A stretch of 64,000 bases of DNA from Niebla homalea (taxonomy: Eukaryota; Ascomycota; Lecanoromycetes; Lecanorales; Ramalinaceae). A model generated the notes under the pieces. That model was not told the origin of the DNA. It did no database searches and saw nothing but the letters and a program-made list of their open reading frames with translations. The translations under genes and the position numbers were made by a program. The stretch lies in contig JAHGAU010000012.1 of the NCBI GenBank assembly GCA_019925105.1, positions 868,001 through 932,000 of the forward strand, given 5' to 3'. Positions 10,242-21,552 of the stretch are shown here, piece after piece. How positions within the stretch are numbered: the stretch's first letter is position 1; every line of letters starts with the position of its first letter.

Positions 10242-11921
10242 TCACAGCCTTGGCTTCTCCTGAACCTGTCCCTCCCGTATCCAACCTGCTTCCTCCGCAA
10301 CAATCTCTGCACATTTCTCTCCTATCCCCAAGACTGTTAACATTGGATTGACACTGACCATTTCTGGAAATACGCCTGCATCTGCGATGCGGACCCCCTT
10401 CAGACCCCTGACTCGCAGCTCAGCATCTACAACGGCCATTTCATCATTTGCCAAGTTGCCCATCTTGGTTGTGCCGGCAGGATGATAAACCGTGTGGGCC
10501 GCCTTGCGAGCGTATGCAGACAGAGCCGCGTCGCTCTGGACTGCTGGACCTGGCGCAACTTCCCGTTTCAGCCAGGACTTGAAAGGCTGCTGCTCTGCGA
10601 CCCTCCTTGCTGCTTTCAAGCCTGCTACAAATACAGCTGCATCATGACCGTCCGGATCCGTGAAGTATCTGAAGTCCAAAGCCGGCTTCACCGCAGGATC
10701 AGGCGATGTGAGATAGAGGACGCCCTTGCTCCTTGGCCTCGGGATGTTGGGCGTCATGCAAAATGCGTCGACAGGAGTATCGTAGCCCAAGCGTGCAGTG
10801 TTGAGACAGAACGGGATCTGGTAGCAGTGCATCATCATGTCCGCGGCGTGCGTTTGTTCATGGTTTGGCCCGCTGGGATCGGTAGCAGGACCTCGATGCA
10901 GGAAAAGACCAGCGTCACTATCCATGGTTGTCTGATTGGCAGGTACGGGACGGTTGAGCTCCCAGAGGATGATTGTCTCGGGGTGATCAAGTAGATTGGC
11001 TCCTACTCCTGGAACCGCCTTCACCAATGGAATGCCCAATTTGGAGAGTTGGCCAGGTGGTCCAATTCCGGAGAGCAACAGGAGCCGCGGGGTGTCAACA
11101 GCTCCTGCACTTAGGATGATCTCTGTTTTCGCCACCAGAGTCAATACTTCCCCAGATTGAAGTCTTAGATCCACACCAGTGGCCTGGGATGTCCGGGGAT
11201 CCACGTTCAAGCGACTCACCCATGCTTCGGTCAAAATCGTTAGGTTCGGTCGACTCTCGTCACCACGCAGGATAGGATGAATGTAGGCTACCGATGCCGA
11301 GCTGCGATACCCTGTATCTGGACTATAGGCTACGTTGAAGAACCCTACGCCTTCGTGGAGATTACCCTGCTTTGCAATCTTGCGATTGAAGTCGCGAACG
11401 ATGGGGACATTTAATGCGGTAGAACAGGAGCTGATCCAGTCTTTGCAGAGCTGATTCCTATGTCGGGCATGCACTGGTTGCACGGTGTTGCGGAGACCGT
11501 CCAGTACCCGTGTGAACTCGTCGAAAGTCCAGTGTTTGGTTCCTGACTGCTTCCCCATCAAGTGGGCCCACCGTTGGAGATCGTAGGCCAAAGGTCGAAA
11601 AGAGATGAGTGTATTATGAGAAGAGCAACCCCCAAGGACCTTGGCGCGAGAATGTCTGATGTGCGAATTGCCCATTGGCTGCTCTGTGGTACCATAATCA
11701 TAATCAAGCTCACCACCAAGGAGGCTCAGCCACTCTTTGAGCTTCAGTACCTTGTCATTCATGAAATCACTTGGCCCAGCCTCGATCAGAAGGACCGTTT
11801 TGTGCGGCAAGTACTCTGACAGTCTGCTTGCAATAACACATCCTGCAGTTCCACCACCGACAATAATGTAATCAAAGGCCTTGGCTCCCGCTGCAGACAA
11901 ATGATTGGTCGTCATGGTCAA
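10242..11921 (-). CDS. Choline oxidase (GMC flavoprotein)
   Basis: A single-exon 559-aa protein. The N-terminal FAD dinucleotide fold is YIIVGGGTAGCVIASRL (residues about 18-34). LGGCSSHNT carries the His that is covalently bound to FAD in bacterial choline oxidase. LLDHPETIILWE contains the Glu matching the choline-binding Glu312. HTVYHPAGTTKMG holds the catalytic His, and VSVNPMLTVLGIGEKCAE has the partner Asn. These four positions favour choline oxidase over a generic alcohol oxidase. The enzyme oxidises choline to betaine aldehyde and glycine betaine with O2 and releases H2O2. It is divergently paired with a betaine-aldehyde dehydrogenase across 673 bp. The C-terminus EKPRL is not a clear PTS1, so localisation is open. 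Confidence 0.88.
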   Translation of the reverse strand: MTMTTNHLSAAGAKAFDYIIVGGGTAGCVIASRLSEYLPHKTVLLIEAGPSDFMNDKVLKLKEWLSLLGGELDYDYGTTEQPMGNSHIRHSRAKVLGGCSSHNTLISFRPLAYDLQRWAHLMGKQSGTKHWTFDEFTRVLDGLRNTVQPVHARHRNQLCKDWISSCSTALNVPIVRDFNRKIAKQGNLHEGVGFFNVAYSPDTGYRSSASVAYIHPILRGDESRPNLTILTEAWVSRLNVDPRTSQATGVDLRLQSGEVLTLVAKTEIILSAGAVDTPRLLLLSGIGPPGQLSKLGIPLVKAVPGVGANLLDHPETIILWELNRPVPANQTTMDSDAGLFLHRGPATDPSGPNHEQTHAADMMMHCYQIPFCLNTARLGYDTPVDAFCMTPNIPRPRSKGVLYLTSPDPAVKPALDFRYFTDPDGHDAAVFVAGLKAARRVAEQQPFKSWLKREVAPGPAVQSDAALSAYARKAAHTVYHPAGTTKMGNLANDEMAVVDAELRVRGLKGVRIADAGVFPEMVSVNPMLTVLGIGEKCAEIVAEEAGWIREGQVQEKPRL

Positions 11922-12594
11922 GATCCTGCTTGGGAAGATGATGGCCTTGTGTCAAGCTTTGCTCCTTTACCCACAAGGAAATCTGAAGTCTGGTGAACTA
12001 GACCAGAGCAACAATAAAGAGTGTTGTGGTAAAGGAGAAAAGCAATTAAGTGGATGGGAAAGCTCTGAATAGGTTTATGTACATTCAGAGAGCTTTACGT
12101 GACACTGCGAGCGCCACCAAGCCATCCGGCAGGAACAAAAACTTACAGCGATTGCCGTCTTATATATCCACTGGCCTGCACAAATAATGAATAATGAGAA
12201 GTCGCCTGATGTCGGCCGAAAGTGACTTGTAGGAATGCCATTCCCCACATACCCTAGCCTCAAATTGGAAAGGCAGTCCGCAAGTATTGAATTATTCATC
12301 GTCAAGCGTGATGGCAAGGCGAAGACTTTTAATCATGAGCATACGATCAAGCTCACCTTTGGTGCCTTGATGAAGTAACAATATTATCTTGAACACATTG
12401 GCCGGAAGAAGCCGAACATCCCATCCCAGCCGTCATAAACCTACAAATCCCCATCACCAGCTGCAGCCCGTGTCATATCCCTTCGTGGCATTGCTACAGT
12501 CGCCGCTCTCAATGAGAATGTCGCAATGGACTTCCAAGACATGCTAGTATCTCTAGTCCTGGTAGTAGAATAGAAATCCAACGACTTCTGAAAC
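11922..12594. promoter_or_regulatory. Shared divergent promoter of the choline oxidase / betaine aldehyde dehydrogenase pair
   Basis: This 673-bp space separates the two start codons and is the only room for both promoters. A TATA-like tatata lies near 12163. CCCCAC at 12243-12248 is a single match to the CreA core read in reverse, but one match in this length means little. Co-regulation is inferred from the arrangement and the sequential reactions of the two enzymes. Confidence 0.5.
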
Positions 12595-14082
12595 ATGGCA
12601 CAAACACGCCAACTTTACTATGATGGCCAAACCAAAGCAGCAACGTCGGGCCATTCTTTCCAGACTGTAAATCCAGCAAATGCTCTTCCGATCGCCAACA
12701 TCTCCCTTGCGTCCCCGTCGGACGTTGATGCTGCAGTCAGCTCAGCAGCATCAGCCTTCCCCACATGGTCGAAAACGCCAGCCATAGCACGATGCCGCAT
12801 ATTGCTCAAAGCGGTCTCAATATTACGAGAGCGCAATGAGGAATTGGCGAATCAGGAGACACTAGACGCGGGCAAGCCATTTTCGGAGACCAGTACTGTG
12901 GATGTTGTCACTGGAGCCGATGTTCTGGAATTCTTTGCCAATCTTGTGGGTGGCGGAGGCCTGAATGGCGAAACGACGCAACTCCGGGAGGACGCATGGG
13001 TTTATACCAGGAAAGAGGCTTTGGGTGTCTGTGCTGGTATTGGTGCGTGGAACTATCCAATTCAGATTGCTCTCTGGAAGTCTGCGCCCTGCCTCGCGGC
13101 CGGCAATACTATGGTGTATAAGCCCAGTGAATTCACCCCGTTGCATGCTCAAAATCTGGCAGAGATCTACACTGAAGCCGGCGTACCTCCCGGAGTCTTC
13201 AACGTGGTCCAGGGTGCTGGAGATGTTGGGGCTTATCTGGCATCGCACCCAACCGTGGCGAAGGTCTCCTTCACAGGGCAGGTCAGCACCGGCAAGAAAG
13301 TCGCTTCTGCTGCGGCGGGAGGCATGAAGTACACCACCATGGAGCTGGGCGGCAAGAGCCCGGTTTTGATATTGCCAGATGCAGATGTTGAGCACGCTGT
13401 TGATGGCGCGATGATGGCAAACTTCTTCTCCACCGGTCAAGTGTGCACAAATGGGACCCGAGTCTTCGTTCCCAAGAGTATGAAAGCAGCATTTGAAAAG
13501 GCATTGGTCGCAAAGATGGATTTCGTCCGCGCGGGAGACTTGATGGATATGAGCACCAACTTTGGACCATTAGTGAGCGAGATGCATCACAAGAAGGTGC
13601 TTGGATACATCCACCACGGCCTCGAAGTTGACAAGGCTCGATTGCTGCATGGTGGAGCTGAGAGACCTGCTCCGCTCAAACACATGGAGAGTGGCTTCTG
13701 GGTCCGTCCAACAGTTTTCACCGATTGCACGGATGGAATGAAGATCGTGCAAGAGGAAATATTTGGACCAGTAATGACCATTCTGACTTACGATGAGATT
13801 GACGAAGCTATCAGGAGGGCAAATGCAACACCGCTCGGTCTCGCAGCTGGCGTCTTCACCAAAGACTTGAACTTGGCGCACAAGGTGATTGCCCAACTGG
13901 AGGCAGGCATAACATGGGTAAACACGTGGGGTGAGAGTCCGGCGGACATGAGTGTAGGAGGTTGGAAGCAGAGTGGCCTCGGCGTCGAGAACGGAAGGCA
14001 GGGATTGGATGCCTGGGTGAGGAACAAAAGCACGCTTGTCGACATGAGCGGTGCAGTTCCTTCAGTCTTCTCCAAACTATGA
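12595..14082 (+). CDS. Betaine-aldehyde dehydrogenase (ALDH9-type)
   Basis: A single-exon 495-aa aldehyde dehydrogenase of normal family length. Visible landmarks are [15 protein letters not shown] (Asn of the oxyanion hole), [14 protein letters not shown] (NAD+ binding), MELGGKSPV with the general-base Glu at about residue 250, and [17 protein letters not shown] with the catalytic Cys at about residue 284. [14 protein letters not shown] and [23 protein letters not shown] complete the fold. The [12 protein letters not shown] context is characteristic of betaine-aldehyde dehydrogenases. It oxidises betaine aldehyde to glycine betaine with NAD+. Its divergent neighbour supplies the substrate. 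The start at 12595 aligns with the expected N-terminus, and no organelle signal is evident. Confidence 0.9.
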   Translation: MAQTRQLYYDGQTKAATSGHSFQTVNPANALPIANISLASPSDVDAAVSSAASAFPTWSKTPAIARCRILLKAVSILRERNEELANQETLDAGKPFSETSTVDVVTGADVLEFFANLVGGGGLNGETTQLREDAWVYTRKEALGVCAGIGAWNYPIQIALWKSAPCLAAGNTMVYKPSEFTPLHAQNLAEIYTEAGVPPGVFNVVQGAGDVGAYLASHPTVAKVSFTGQVSTGKKVASAAAGGMKYTTMELGGKSPVLILPDADVEHAVDGAMMANFFSTGQVCTNGTRVFVPKSMKAAFEKALVAKMDFVRAGDLMDMSTNFGPLVSEMHHKKVLGYIHHGLEVDKARLLHGGAERPAPLKHMESGFWVRPTVFTDCTDGMKIVQEEIFGPVMTILTYDEIDEAIRRANATPLGLAAGVFTKDLNLAHKVIAQLEAGITWVNTWGESPADMSVGGWKQSGLGVENGRQGLDAWVRNKSTLVDMSGAVPSVFSKL

Positions 14083-14769
14083 CTCTGAATCTATGAATGG
14101 CAACATGGTTCCCCTATCGGCAAGGTTATACGAGATTGTAACGATGGAACAGGTTACCCAATCGGGTTGAGAAAGGGCAATCGCGTGAGACGCAGACGAA
14201 AGGATGATCCCATGACGTGCTGTATTGCCCATGATGATGGAGCGTTGACGTGAAGAGAGAACCGTACAATTCGTTGAGGCCCCTCACAGGTTACGAAGTG
14301 ACCAGATGTTCGTATGCAACAGAGGTTTAAAGCAAAGCTGAAACGGAGCCGAAAAGATGAATCTTTGGGGTGGAACCAGTAAATTGCCGCTAAGGGACCC
14401 CGCCTAGAATGCTTTGGGCTGGGGCCTCCATTCAGGGACAGTACATCGGTACAGGGTGGTAGTTGCCCTAAGCTTCCTTACCAAAACGTTGTCATGTCAG
14501 TTGTCGGACGTATCCTTGACGCTGAGCAGCAGGCTCTTCCAATACTGCTTCCCAGCTTGTCAGATACCTTAACCCTTGTCGAGCACTCTGCCTCCCGGAT
14601 GACAGCCCACCATCGATTACAAATCGCTTTCAGTCCCAGAATCCTCCTCCACGGTTGAGACTGCGCCCCCTGCACGGAAAGAGATTGGGAATTGCGCGGT
14701 AATGGACGTATCAATACCAAGACGGTTCTTCGCGCCTGATGGACAAGATCGACCCTGTACACGTCTATC
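14083..14769. other. Intergenic, promoter of the GH3 gene
   Basis: About 690 bp lies between two same-strand genes. Minus-strand open frames from 14.5 to 15.1 kb run across the GH3 start and look like antisense shadows. Confidence 0.45.
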
Positions 14770-17606
14770 ATGAACGGCGAAAGAATGCCCAGCATGGAGG
14801 CTGGCTCCGTGTTCACTAAGATTGATTGGAAGCTGGGCCAACTCATGATGATGGGCTTCGACGGTACAGAGGTGACGCCCCAGATCAGAAGGCTCATCGC
14901 AGACTATCATCTCGGAACCGTCCTGTTGACCGCGAAGAACCTCCGAAATGTCGAGCAGACGGCCAAGTTGGTACTCGACCTCCAAACAATAGCTCATGCC
15001 GCCAACCATCCTGTGCCTTTGGCTATTGCTGTCGACCAAGAGAATGGTGGAGTAAACAGCCTCTTCGATGAGCAATACGTTCAGCAATTTCCCAGCGCAA
15101 TGGGCGTCACAGCTACTGGTTCCACCGAACTGGCTTTCTCCATTGCCAAAGCCACTGCCGAAGAATTAGCAGCGGTGGGCATCAATTGGATCATGGGACC
15201 ATGTCTGGATGTCTTGACAAATATTAAGAACCAACCTCTTGGGGTCAGATCCTGGGGTGACGATGCAGATGAGGTTTCTCGCTATGGTATCGCTGCTATG
15301 AACGGCTACAAAGAGGCTGGCTTGGCCACATGTGGAAAGCATTTTCCTTCATACGGCAATCTCGAATTCTTGGGGTCCGCCCTGGACGTCCCCGTAATCA
15401 CGGATTCCCTCAACCAGCTGAGTACTACTGCGCTCGGCCCTTTCCGAGATGCCATATCCCAGGGCATCGATGCCATGATGGTCGGTGGGTGTGCCATGTC
15501 ATCAGCTGGAGTCGAAGCCATGCACGCTTGCCTTTCGGACCAAGTGGTTGACCAGCTTTTGAGGAGAGATATGGGCTTCAAGGGCGTGGTGATCTCCGAG
15601 TGCCTTGAGATGGACGCCCTCAGTCAAAACATAGGCGTAGGCGGTGGGACTGTCATGGCCGTCAATGCTGGATGTGACTTGATCCTAGTCTGTCGATCAT
15701 TCGCAGGCCAACAGGAGGCATTCAGTGGGCTCAAAGCGGGCATCGAGAACGACTTGATCACTCAAGAAAGGATTGAGGAATCTCTTTCCCGCATACTGCG
15801 GATGAAATCCAAGTCTATGACTTGGGAGAAAGCGCTTGCTCCCGGTGGCATCGCCGCTCTGTCACCGCTCCGGTCGCCGCATAACAAACTCTCCGAGAAA
15901 GCCTACAACTCTTCCATCACTGTAGTCAGGGACAAGGATCGCTTACTGCCCCTTTCAAGTCTGCTCTCACAGGACGAGGAACTCCTGCTGCTCACGCCCC
16001 TGCTTCATCCTCTCCCGGCATCGGCAGCGGCACAAAAAATGACATCAAATTCAAACTCACCAGAGCCCCCTGCAGTGAGGTGGCAAAACGACTATCCAAG
16101 CATGAGCGGCGAGAGTGTCTTCCAAGAGTTCGGAAGGAGCCTAGCACGTCAGCGCGGTGGCCGTTTGCTACACACCTCATACACCGCTAACGGTGTCCGA
16201 CCTGTGCACGAGAACCTCATCAACAGAGCCTCAGCCGTCATTGTAGTTACCGCAGACGCAAATCGGAATTTGTACCAACACGGCTTCACCAAGCATGTCT
16301 CCATGATCTGCAAATTATCACAGCGTGGGGACAGACGTGAGAAACCTCTTGTAGTGGTTTCCGTGAGCTCACCATACGATTTCGCCATGGAGTCGTGTCT
16401 CGGGACTTATGTTTGCACCTTTGATTTCACGGAAACGGCTCTGCAAGCTCTTGTGAATGTGCTCTATGGGGAATTCACACCCACGGGCACTCTACCCGGC
16501 AGCTTGCGACAGAACCAAAAGGTCCATCTATCGAAGCAACATTGGCTCGTTGAGACATATGATCAGGACAAGGATGCGCACGGCGTAGATGCACTCCTGA
16601 TGAACATCCACGAACAAGATGCTGAGTCGCTGGCTGTTCTGGCAAACTGCAGTCACAAGAGCTTCCGGTTGAACATGGTCCATCAGCAACATTTCGTGGT
16701 GCGAAATACGTCCACGCAAGCCATCTATGGCTTCTGTCCAAGTTACTATTTCGAGTCGACTCACACAGGTGTACTGGGCCCTATCCTGGTGGACCCGCAA
16801 CGGCGAAACCTTTCCATTGGCCAATCCCTGCATAATCGAGCCATCAAGACCCTGCTCCAGATGCAGGGCATCAAACGTTTGCAGCTTGGGTCCAGATTAC
16901 CTAATGTCTACTTTGGCATTCCCAGTAGCAGCATGTCGGAACGCAAGCGTTTGCGTCAGTGGTTCGATGATATGGGATGGACAGGATCGCCGTCAAGGCC
17001 CGTCTGCAGCATGGCACTCTTTAACCTGCAGTCCTGGACGAAGCCCGAGCGCCTTACATCGAGTGTAGATGATGCGGAAGTAGAGTTTGATCTCGTTCAG
17101 GGTGTAGCTCACGCAAAACCTATTCTGGACCTGGTGCGGACAAACTCCAGGCTCGGCATGGCAGAGATATATAGCTTCGCCCTCGATGACCACGTGAACT
17201 CGAGCATCATACGGGCAAAAAGATCTGCAGATGGTACATTGGTTGGCGCTGTCGTGCTATATAGCGCCAGCTCCGACTGGGCAGGAAGTGTGCCAGCAAT
17301 CAAAGACAGCACTCATTACGGGCAATCAATGGGTGGTATATCTAGTCCGGTCATCTCCCCAAGCGCGGGTGAGTTCTCGACCTTGCTCCAAGGGCTGATC
17401 GTGCTGGGTATCAAGCAACATCAGAAACGAGGCGCGACGGCAGTGCTATTAGATTATGTGAGCGAGGTCTCCGTGACCCAGCTTATAATGTTGCTAACGT
17501 CTGGCAGGTTGATGACGATGGTAATGTGGACAGCCTTGCGGCTATGGGTTTCAATGTGCTAAATTCGTTTGACGAGATATCTTGCGATTCAAAGGCATTT
17601 ACATGA
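14770..17606 (+). CDS. GH3 (NagZ-like) glycosidase fused to a GNAT-like C-terminal region
   Basis: Exon 1 is 14770-17457 and exon 2 is 17508-17606. The 50-bp intron is GTGAGC…TGGCAG with a GCTAAC branch, giving 928 aa. Splicing replaces a poor read-through tail by VDDDGNVDSLAAMGFNVLNS, a typical GNAT ending. Residues about 17-360 form a GH3 barrel (LGQLMMMGFDG, AVDQENGGVN, GPCLDVLTN, GVRSWGDD, CGKHFPSYGN, MVGGCAMSS, VVISECLEMDAL). A linker domain follows, and residues about 625-928 show GNAT features (TGVLGPILVDPQRRNLSIGQSL; FSTLLQGLIVLGIKQHQKRGA). NagZ enzymes release N-acetylglucosamine. Here the usual NagZ DxH acid/base loop after KHFPG is replaced and the nucleophile-region Asp is Glu (about E277), so catalysis may differ. 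It has no signal peptide and is probably cytosolic. Confidence 0.85.
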
Positions 17607-19515
17607 ACATGTGAGCACATCTATGCATTTTTTGGCTGGTAGGGTGATTTCACGATGGGTAAGCAAGCGATAGGTGTCCGGCGCCGCGGATGTCCCGGGA
17701 GATTATGATTGTCCGCAGAAAGGAAAGACAAGGCGCAGTAATGATTGGACGGGGATTGCCGAGATGTCATGTCGAGGCGAGAAAATAGATGGTCGGGAAT
17801 AATATGTATATCGGCGTTCGTCCCAAAAGGCCAGGACACGAAACCGCAAGCTCCGGATATGAAGCCAAGGTGTGTCTAGTTCTGGGTCTCTGGGAACAGT
17901 GGGAAGGAGGGTGAATCGCGTGGTTGCGGCAAGAAAAAATTAAAAAACCCATGTGGCATTTGATTGTACCTGCATAAACAATGGGGAACATGGCAGATCG
18001 TTTCCCAGAGGAAATGTCTGAAACGTCCACCAACTGACGATCATGCTCCGATTGCGCAATAACCATCAGTGTCAGGAATCAGGATCAGCAGAGACAAGAT
18101 CTATCCGACCTGGTTACCGGACACCTTCGGCTGGCTGAAGTGTAATAAGCGTAGTCATTAGTCCTTATTAACATCTGGCCGTTGTGGGCGCTCAATTGTT
18201 ATTCGGCGACTGGGGGTGGGCTACTGGGCCAGTAACAGACAAGCATCAGGATAATCAATAATCAATCCAGAAACATCCAAAGATCGGACCTCTCTTGAGA
18301 ACGTTGAAACACTCCAAACTTCACGTTTCACCATCCGGTCGGTCTTCGAAAGTTCGAACGAGCTGTGCGGCGTAGCGGCGTGCGGCGTCACCGGCGTGCC
18401 TGATTTTTCAAGAGTCAGGACCCTGATCTTCAGCGCCGACTGATGCTCAGCTTGGCCTTAGGCCCGCCGCTCTTGCCTCTTTCAAGACTAAAGGCTTTGA
18501 TGGAACTGTCTGATTGGGCTGCTACAAGTAAAAGGCTTTGCTCGGCTCCTTACCGAGGGAGGCTAAGATCTTCGTCATCCTGAATTTTTCCCACAGGGCT
18601 AAGCACAAAAAATGACTCTCAGACTGTTAAGCAACTTCTTCCGTTCTTGCATCATTCTAACTGGCGGAACATGACCAACCATGTGCGCCTCCCGTACTCG
18701 CGCTCCAGCATCCTTCTCTTTTTCCACCGCCACTAAGCAGTGACTACGAGCATTTCACTGCCCTATCAGAATTTATCAAAGTCCTTTTCACACAAAATTC
18801 CCAGGCTCAGCTCCTGTGCATGTGGGTACCTCTGTATTTTTCTTTGCCAACGCGAGTACCTCGCAAAGCACGCCTGAGCCTGACTCACCCCAATTACTTT
18901 CCTTCATCTACAAAGCCGCTGATCCCTTCCATTCCCCGGTTCCCCCTCCCTCTTCGGCGGATTTTCCAAACAACGTGGCCTACAGGGATGACAACGTGCG
19001 TTGTTTGCGGCTGGACGATCTCTAATTGTTGTGCCTCTTGAGTCTGGTCTTCGTCATCCCCTCCATGCTTTGCTGTTCCTTCACACCATCACAGCCTCTC
19101 CCCTCTCTGAAAAGGCCCGACAGGCCTGGTACTCGAGGATCTTCTTCCACGCTTGTTTCAGGCTTGCTTCAGGCTTGCTTCGAGCTGTACCTACACCGGT
19201 ACCTGACATCCTCAAACATTGGTCCAATATGTATCAGATCCTTCGATGTTCGGATAGACCTGCAGGACCTCTGGTCAACTAGGCGCCAACCTCCATCTAA
19301 TCGCTTCTCTTAATATACTAAAACCACTTCACCTCTCTTCCTTCCTTTTCTTCAAAATCGTCAGACTTGTCGTCTTTACACATTCACTTAGTTACCCGGA
19401 CTCTGTCTATGCTGCAACATACCGCAACTGGCGCTGGTAGCTTCGTTGCTTTACGCTCACTTATCGAGCATATTGTCTTCATCACCTTCTGGTCCTGCCA
19501 GCAGATTCCGACATC
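17607..19515. other. Long leader/promoter of the NDT80-like gene
   Basis: About 1.9 kb without a supported gene. From about 18.7 kb it becomes strongly pyrimidine-rich, as in long fungal 5' leaders. It contains an ATG-started frame at 18820-19041 (73 codons) and smaller ones that would act as upstream ORFs if transcription starts far upstream. A minus-strand stretch at 17.6-18.1 kb is open but featureless. Confidence 0.45.
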
Positions 19516-21215
19516 ATGGACGGCTTCAATCCACTCGATCCCAACGCCTACCTGGCCAATGCCCTCCCGATACATGGCGCCGTGGCGACCGATGATTACA
19601 ACAATTACATGCCCTCCTTGGGCATCTCAGACCCAACTAATAATTATGGCATGGCCTATACCAGGTACCATCCCTTTTCCCCCAATTGATCTACTGTTCG
19701 CTGACATTCAATAGCACTGATTTGACCTCGATGAGCCTGACCCCTTTGCCCGTCGAAACAGACCGGATATTCAATTCTGGCTTAGACGACTTCCACCCGG
19801 AACCTGCCAACCTGCCCGAGCCTCTCAATGATGATCAACAGGGTGAGGGAGACGAGCAAATCAGCCGAGACAACGAACTGCTGGGCTTTCGGCCTCCGAG
19901 CTACAGTTACACACTTCTCGACGTCTCGCTGCGAAGAATTACTCTGAATATCAATGCTCGCCTTCATGGCATGTTCTTCGTGGCCGATCCCCCGCCGACA
20001 CCAACACTGAACTCCCATTCGACCTTTCCCGAACTCACATGCTACCGCCGGAATTTGTTTCAAGTGACGGGCTCCATCACGTTACCGCGACACCTCCGCT
20101 ACATCCTCACAGAAATGGGTGACAGAGTACCAATCCTAGGGCAAGAGTTGCAGATATCAGCAACCGAGTCAGTGGAGAGTGGAGCCGTCAAATTGATATT
20201 CGTACCGTGGAAGACCCCTGTCAACAATGCTGGACCCATACCGGAAGAGAAGGTGGAGAGGGAGCCCACCACAATACCTCTGGATATCGTATCGAATCAA
20301 GACATGGATGCCGACTTCGCCACATTCCCAATTGCTTGGAAGCGCCTGCAATTCCGGATAGCTACTGCGAATAACGGGAGGCGGCGAGAGCTGCAACAGC
20401 ACTTTGTGGTCAGGCTCAAGCTTGTTGTGACCTTGCCTAATGGCGCCAAGATACCTGTTGCCGAAGCCCGGTCGGCAGCCGTCATTGTTCGTGGTCGCAG
20501 CCCAAGGAACTTCCTGTCCAAAAAGGAAACGCCAGTCAACGGCGAGAAAGGTGCAAACAGAAAAAATGTGCCGGCTGCTCCCGCTGCATCCACCGGGGAT
20601 CCGTCCTTCAAATCACCCATGAAGAGGGAGCATAGTGGCGACAGCGGCCGTTACCCGAGCGTAAGCTACGACCTTACAGAAGAACCTTCCAAGTCTCAAA
20701 GCCCATTCAACGAGGACTGGAGTAGACAGCCGTCCGATGCATCAAGCGGACGGGCACTATCTGCTTCAAACCTCCCTACACCAACGCTCCCGAGCTCCAA
20801 ATCGAGTCAGTCCACCTCACCACCATCCGCCCCCCAACCACTCTCCCTCTCGGAAGACAACGACTTCAAACGGCCAAATTCTCGCCCACACAAGGCACCT
20901 CGACTCTCATCCAAATCATCCCGCCCTCATCCATACAAACGCCCATCCCTCCCAAGTCTCTCTTCGACCAAAGCATTCCTATCCAGCCATTCACAACAAA
21001 AGCTCACGTCCGCAAGCCTTGATTCTGCGGAGCTTTTGTACGAATACTTCCCGCTTGGTAATGATGATTGGCAGCCGCCTGTGGATGCCGTCTACAGGCC
21101 TCATGTCGTGCATCACATCACAAAAGAAGCCGCCGGCTCGAATGCCCGCCCCAGTATCGGCGGAAGGAACAAGAGGTATTTCAGCAGCGAGGGAACTGGG
21201 ACTGCTGCTACCTGA
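19516..21215 (+). CDS. NDT80/PhoG-type transcription factor (XprG/VIB-1-like)
   Basis: Exons are 19516-19664 and 19715-21215 with a 50-bp intron (GTACCA…CAATAG, branch CTGACA), giving 549 aa. The second exon restores STDLTSMSLTPLPVE in frame. The NDT80 DNA-binding domain covers about residues 90-320. Its hallmarks are TCYRRNLFQVTGSI, IVSNQDMDADFATFPIAWKR, a QLQFRIATANNGRR-like stretch, QQHFVVRLKLVVTLPNGAK and AAVIVRGRSPRNF. The C-terminal ~230 residues are Ser/Pro-rich and disordered and end with ELLYEYFPLGNDDWQPPVDAVYRPHVVHH, which is conserved in this group. A. nidulans XprG and N. crassa VIB-1 control protease production, starvation response and heterokaryon incompatibility. Which paralogue this is cannot be settled from the sequence alone. 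Confidence 0.88.
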
Positions 21216-21552
21216 TGACGCGCTTAAACGCCAGCAAGATGATCTCCTCCTTTTATTACACCGGCGCCATCAAGCGGCCGGTCTTGAGTCCCCTTTTCAA
21301 CATCCGCTTGTATAACAATTTCCCCCTCTCCTTGTCGCAACCATCAGCGGGCGCTTAATCCGGTGACGAAACGAATTTCTTACCTTCCTTGCGAATAGCA
21401 CGAACAGGATAGATAGGGGCTACAGTACATTGCTCGGCCATCAAAAAGGCGGGCCATGATTATAATGAAAATTTTGATATCATACTGTACAATAGGGTAG
21501 CTATCAATGTTGATTACACTTGGCATGTCTCATGGCTCTTTAGCCATCTGTT
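21216..21552. other. Convergent 3' intergenic region
   Basis: A 337-bp gap between stop codons of opposing genes. I see no frame or RNA gene; it should hold both 3' UTRs. Confidence 0.45.

Noticed and set aside
12862..13440. A 192-residue minus-strand frame opposite the aldehyde dehydrogenase
   Set aside because: It lies wholly antisense to a strongly conserved gene and has no recognisable domain.
10242..17606. A secondary-metabolite gene cluster
   Set aside because: There is no polyketide synthase, NRPS, terpene cyclase or cluster regulator; the enzymes fit primary choline and amino-sugar metabolism.
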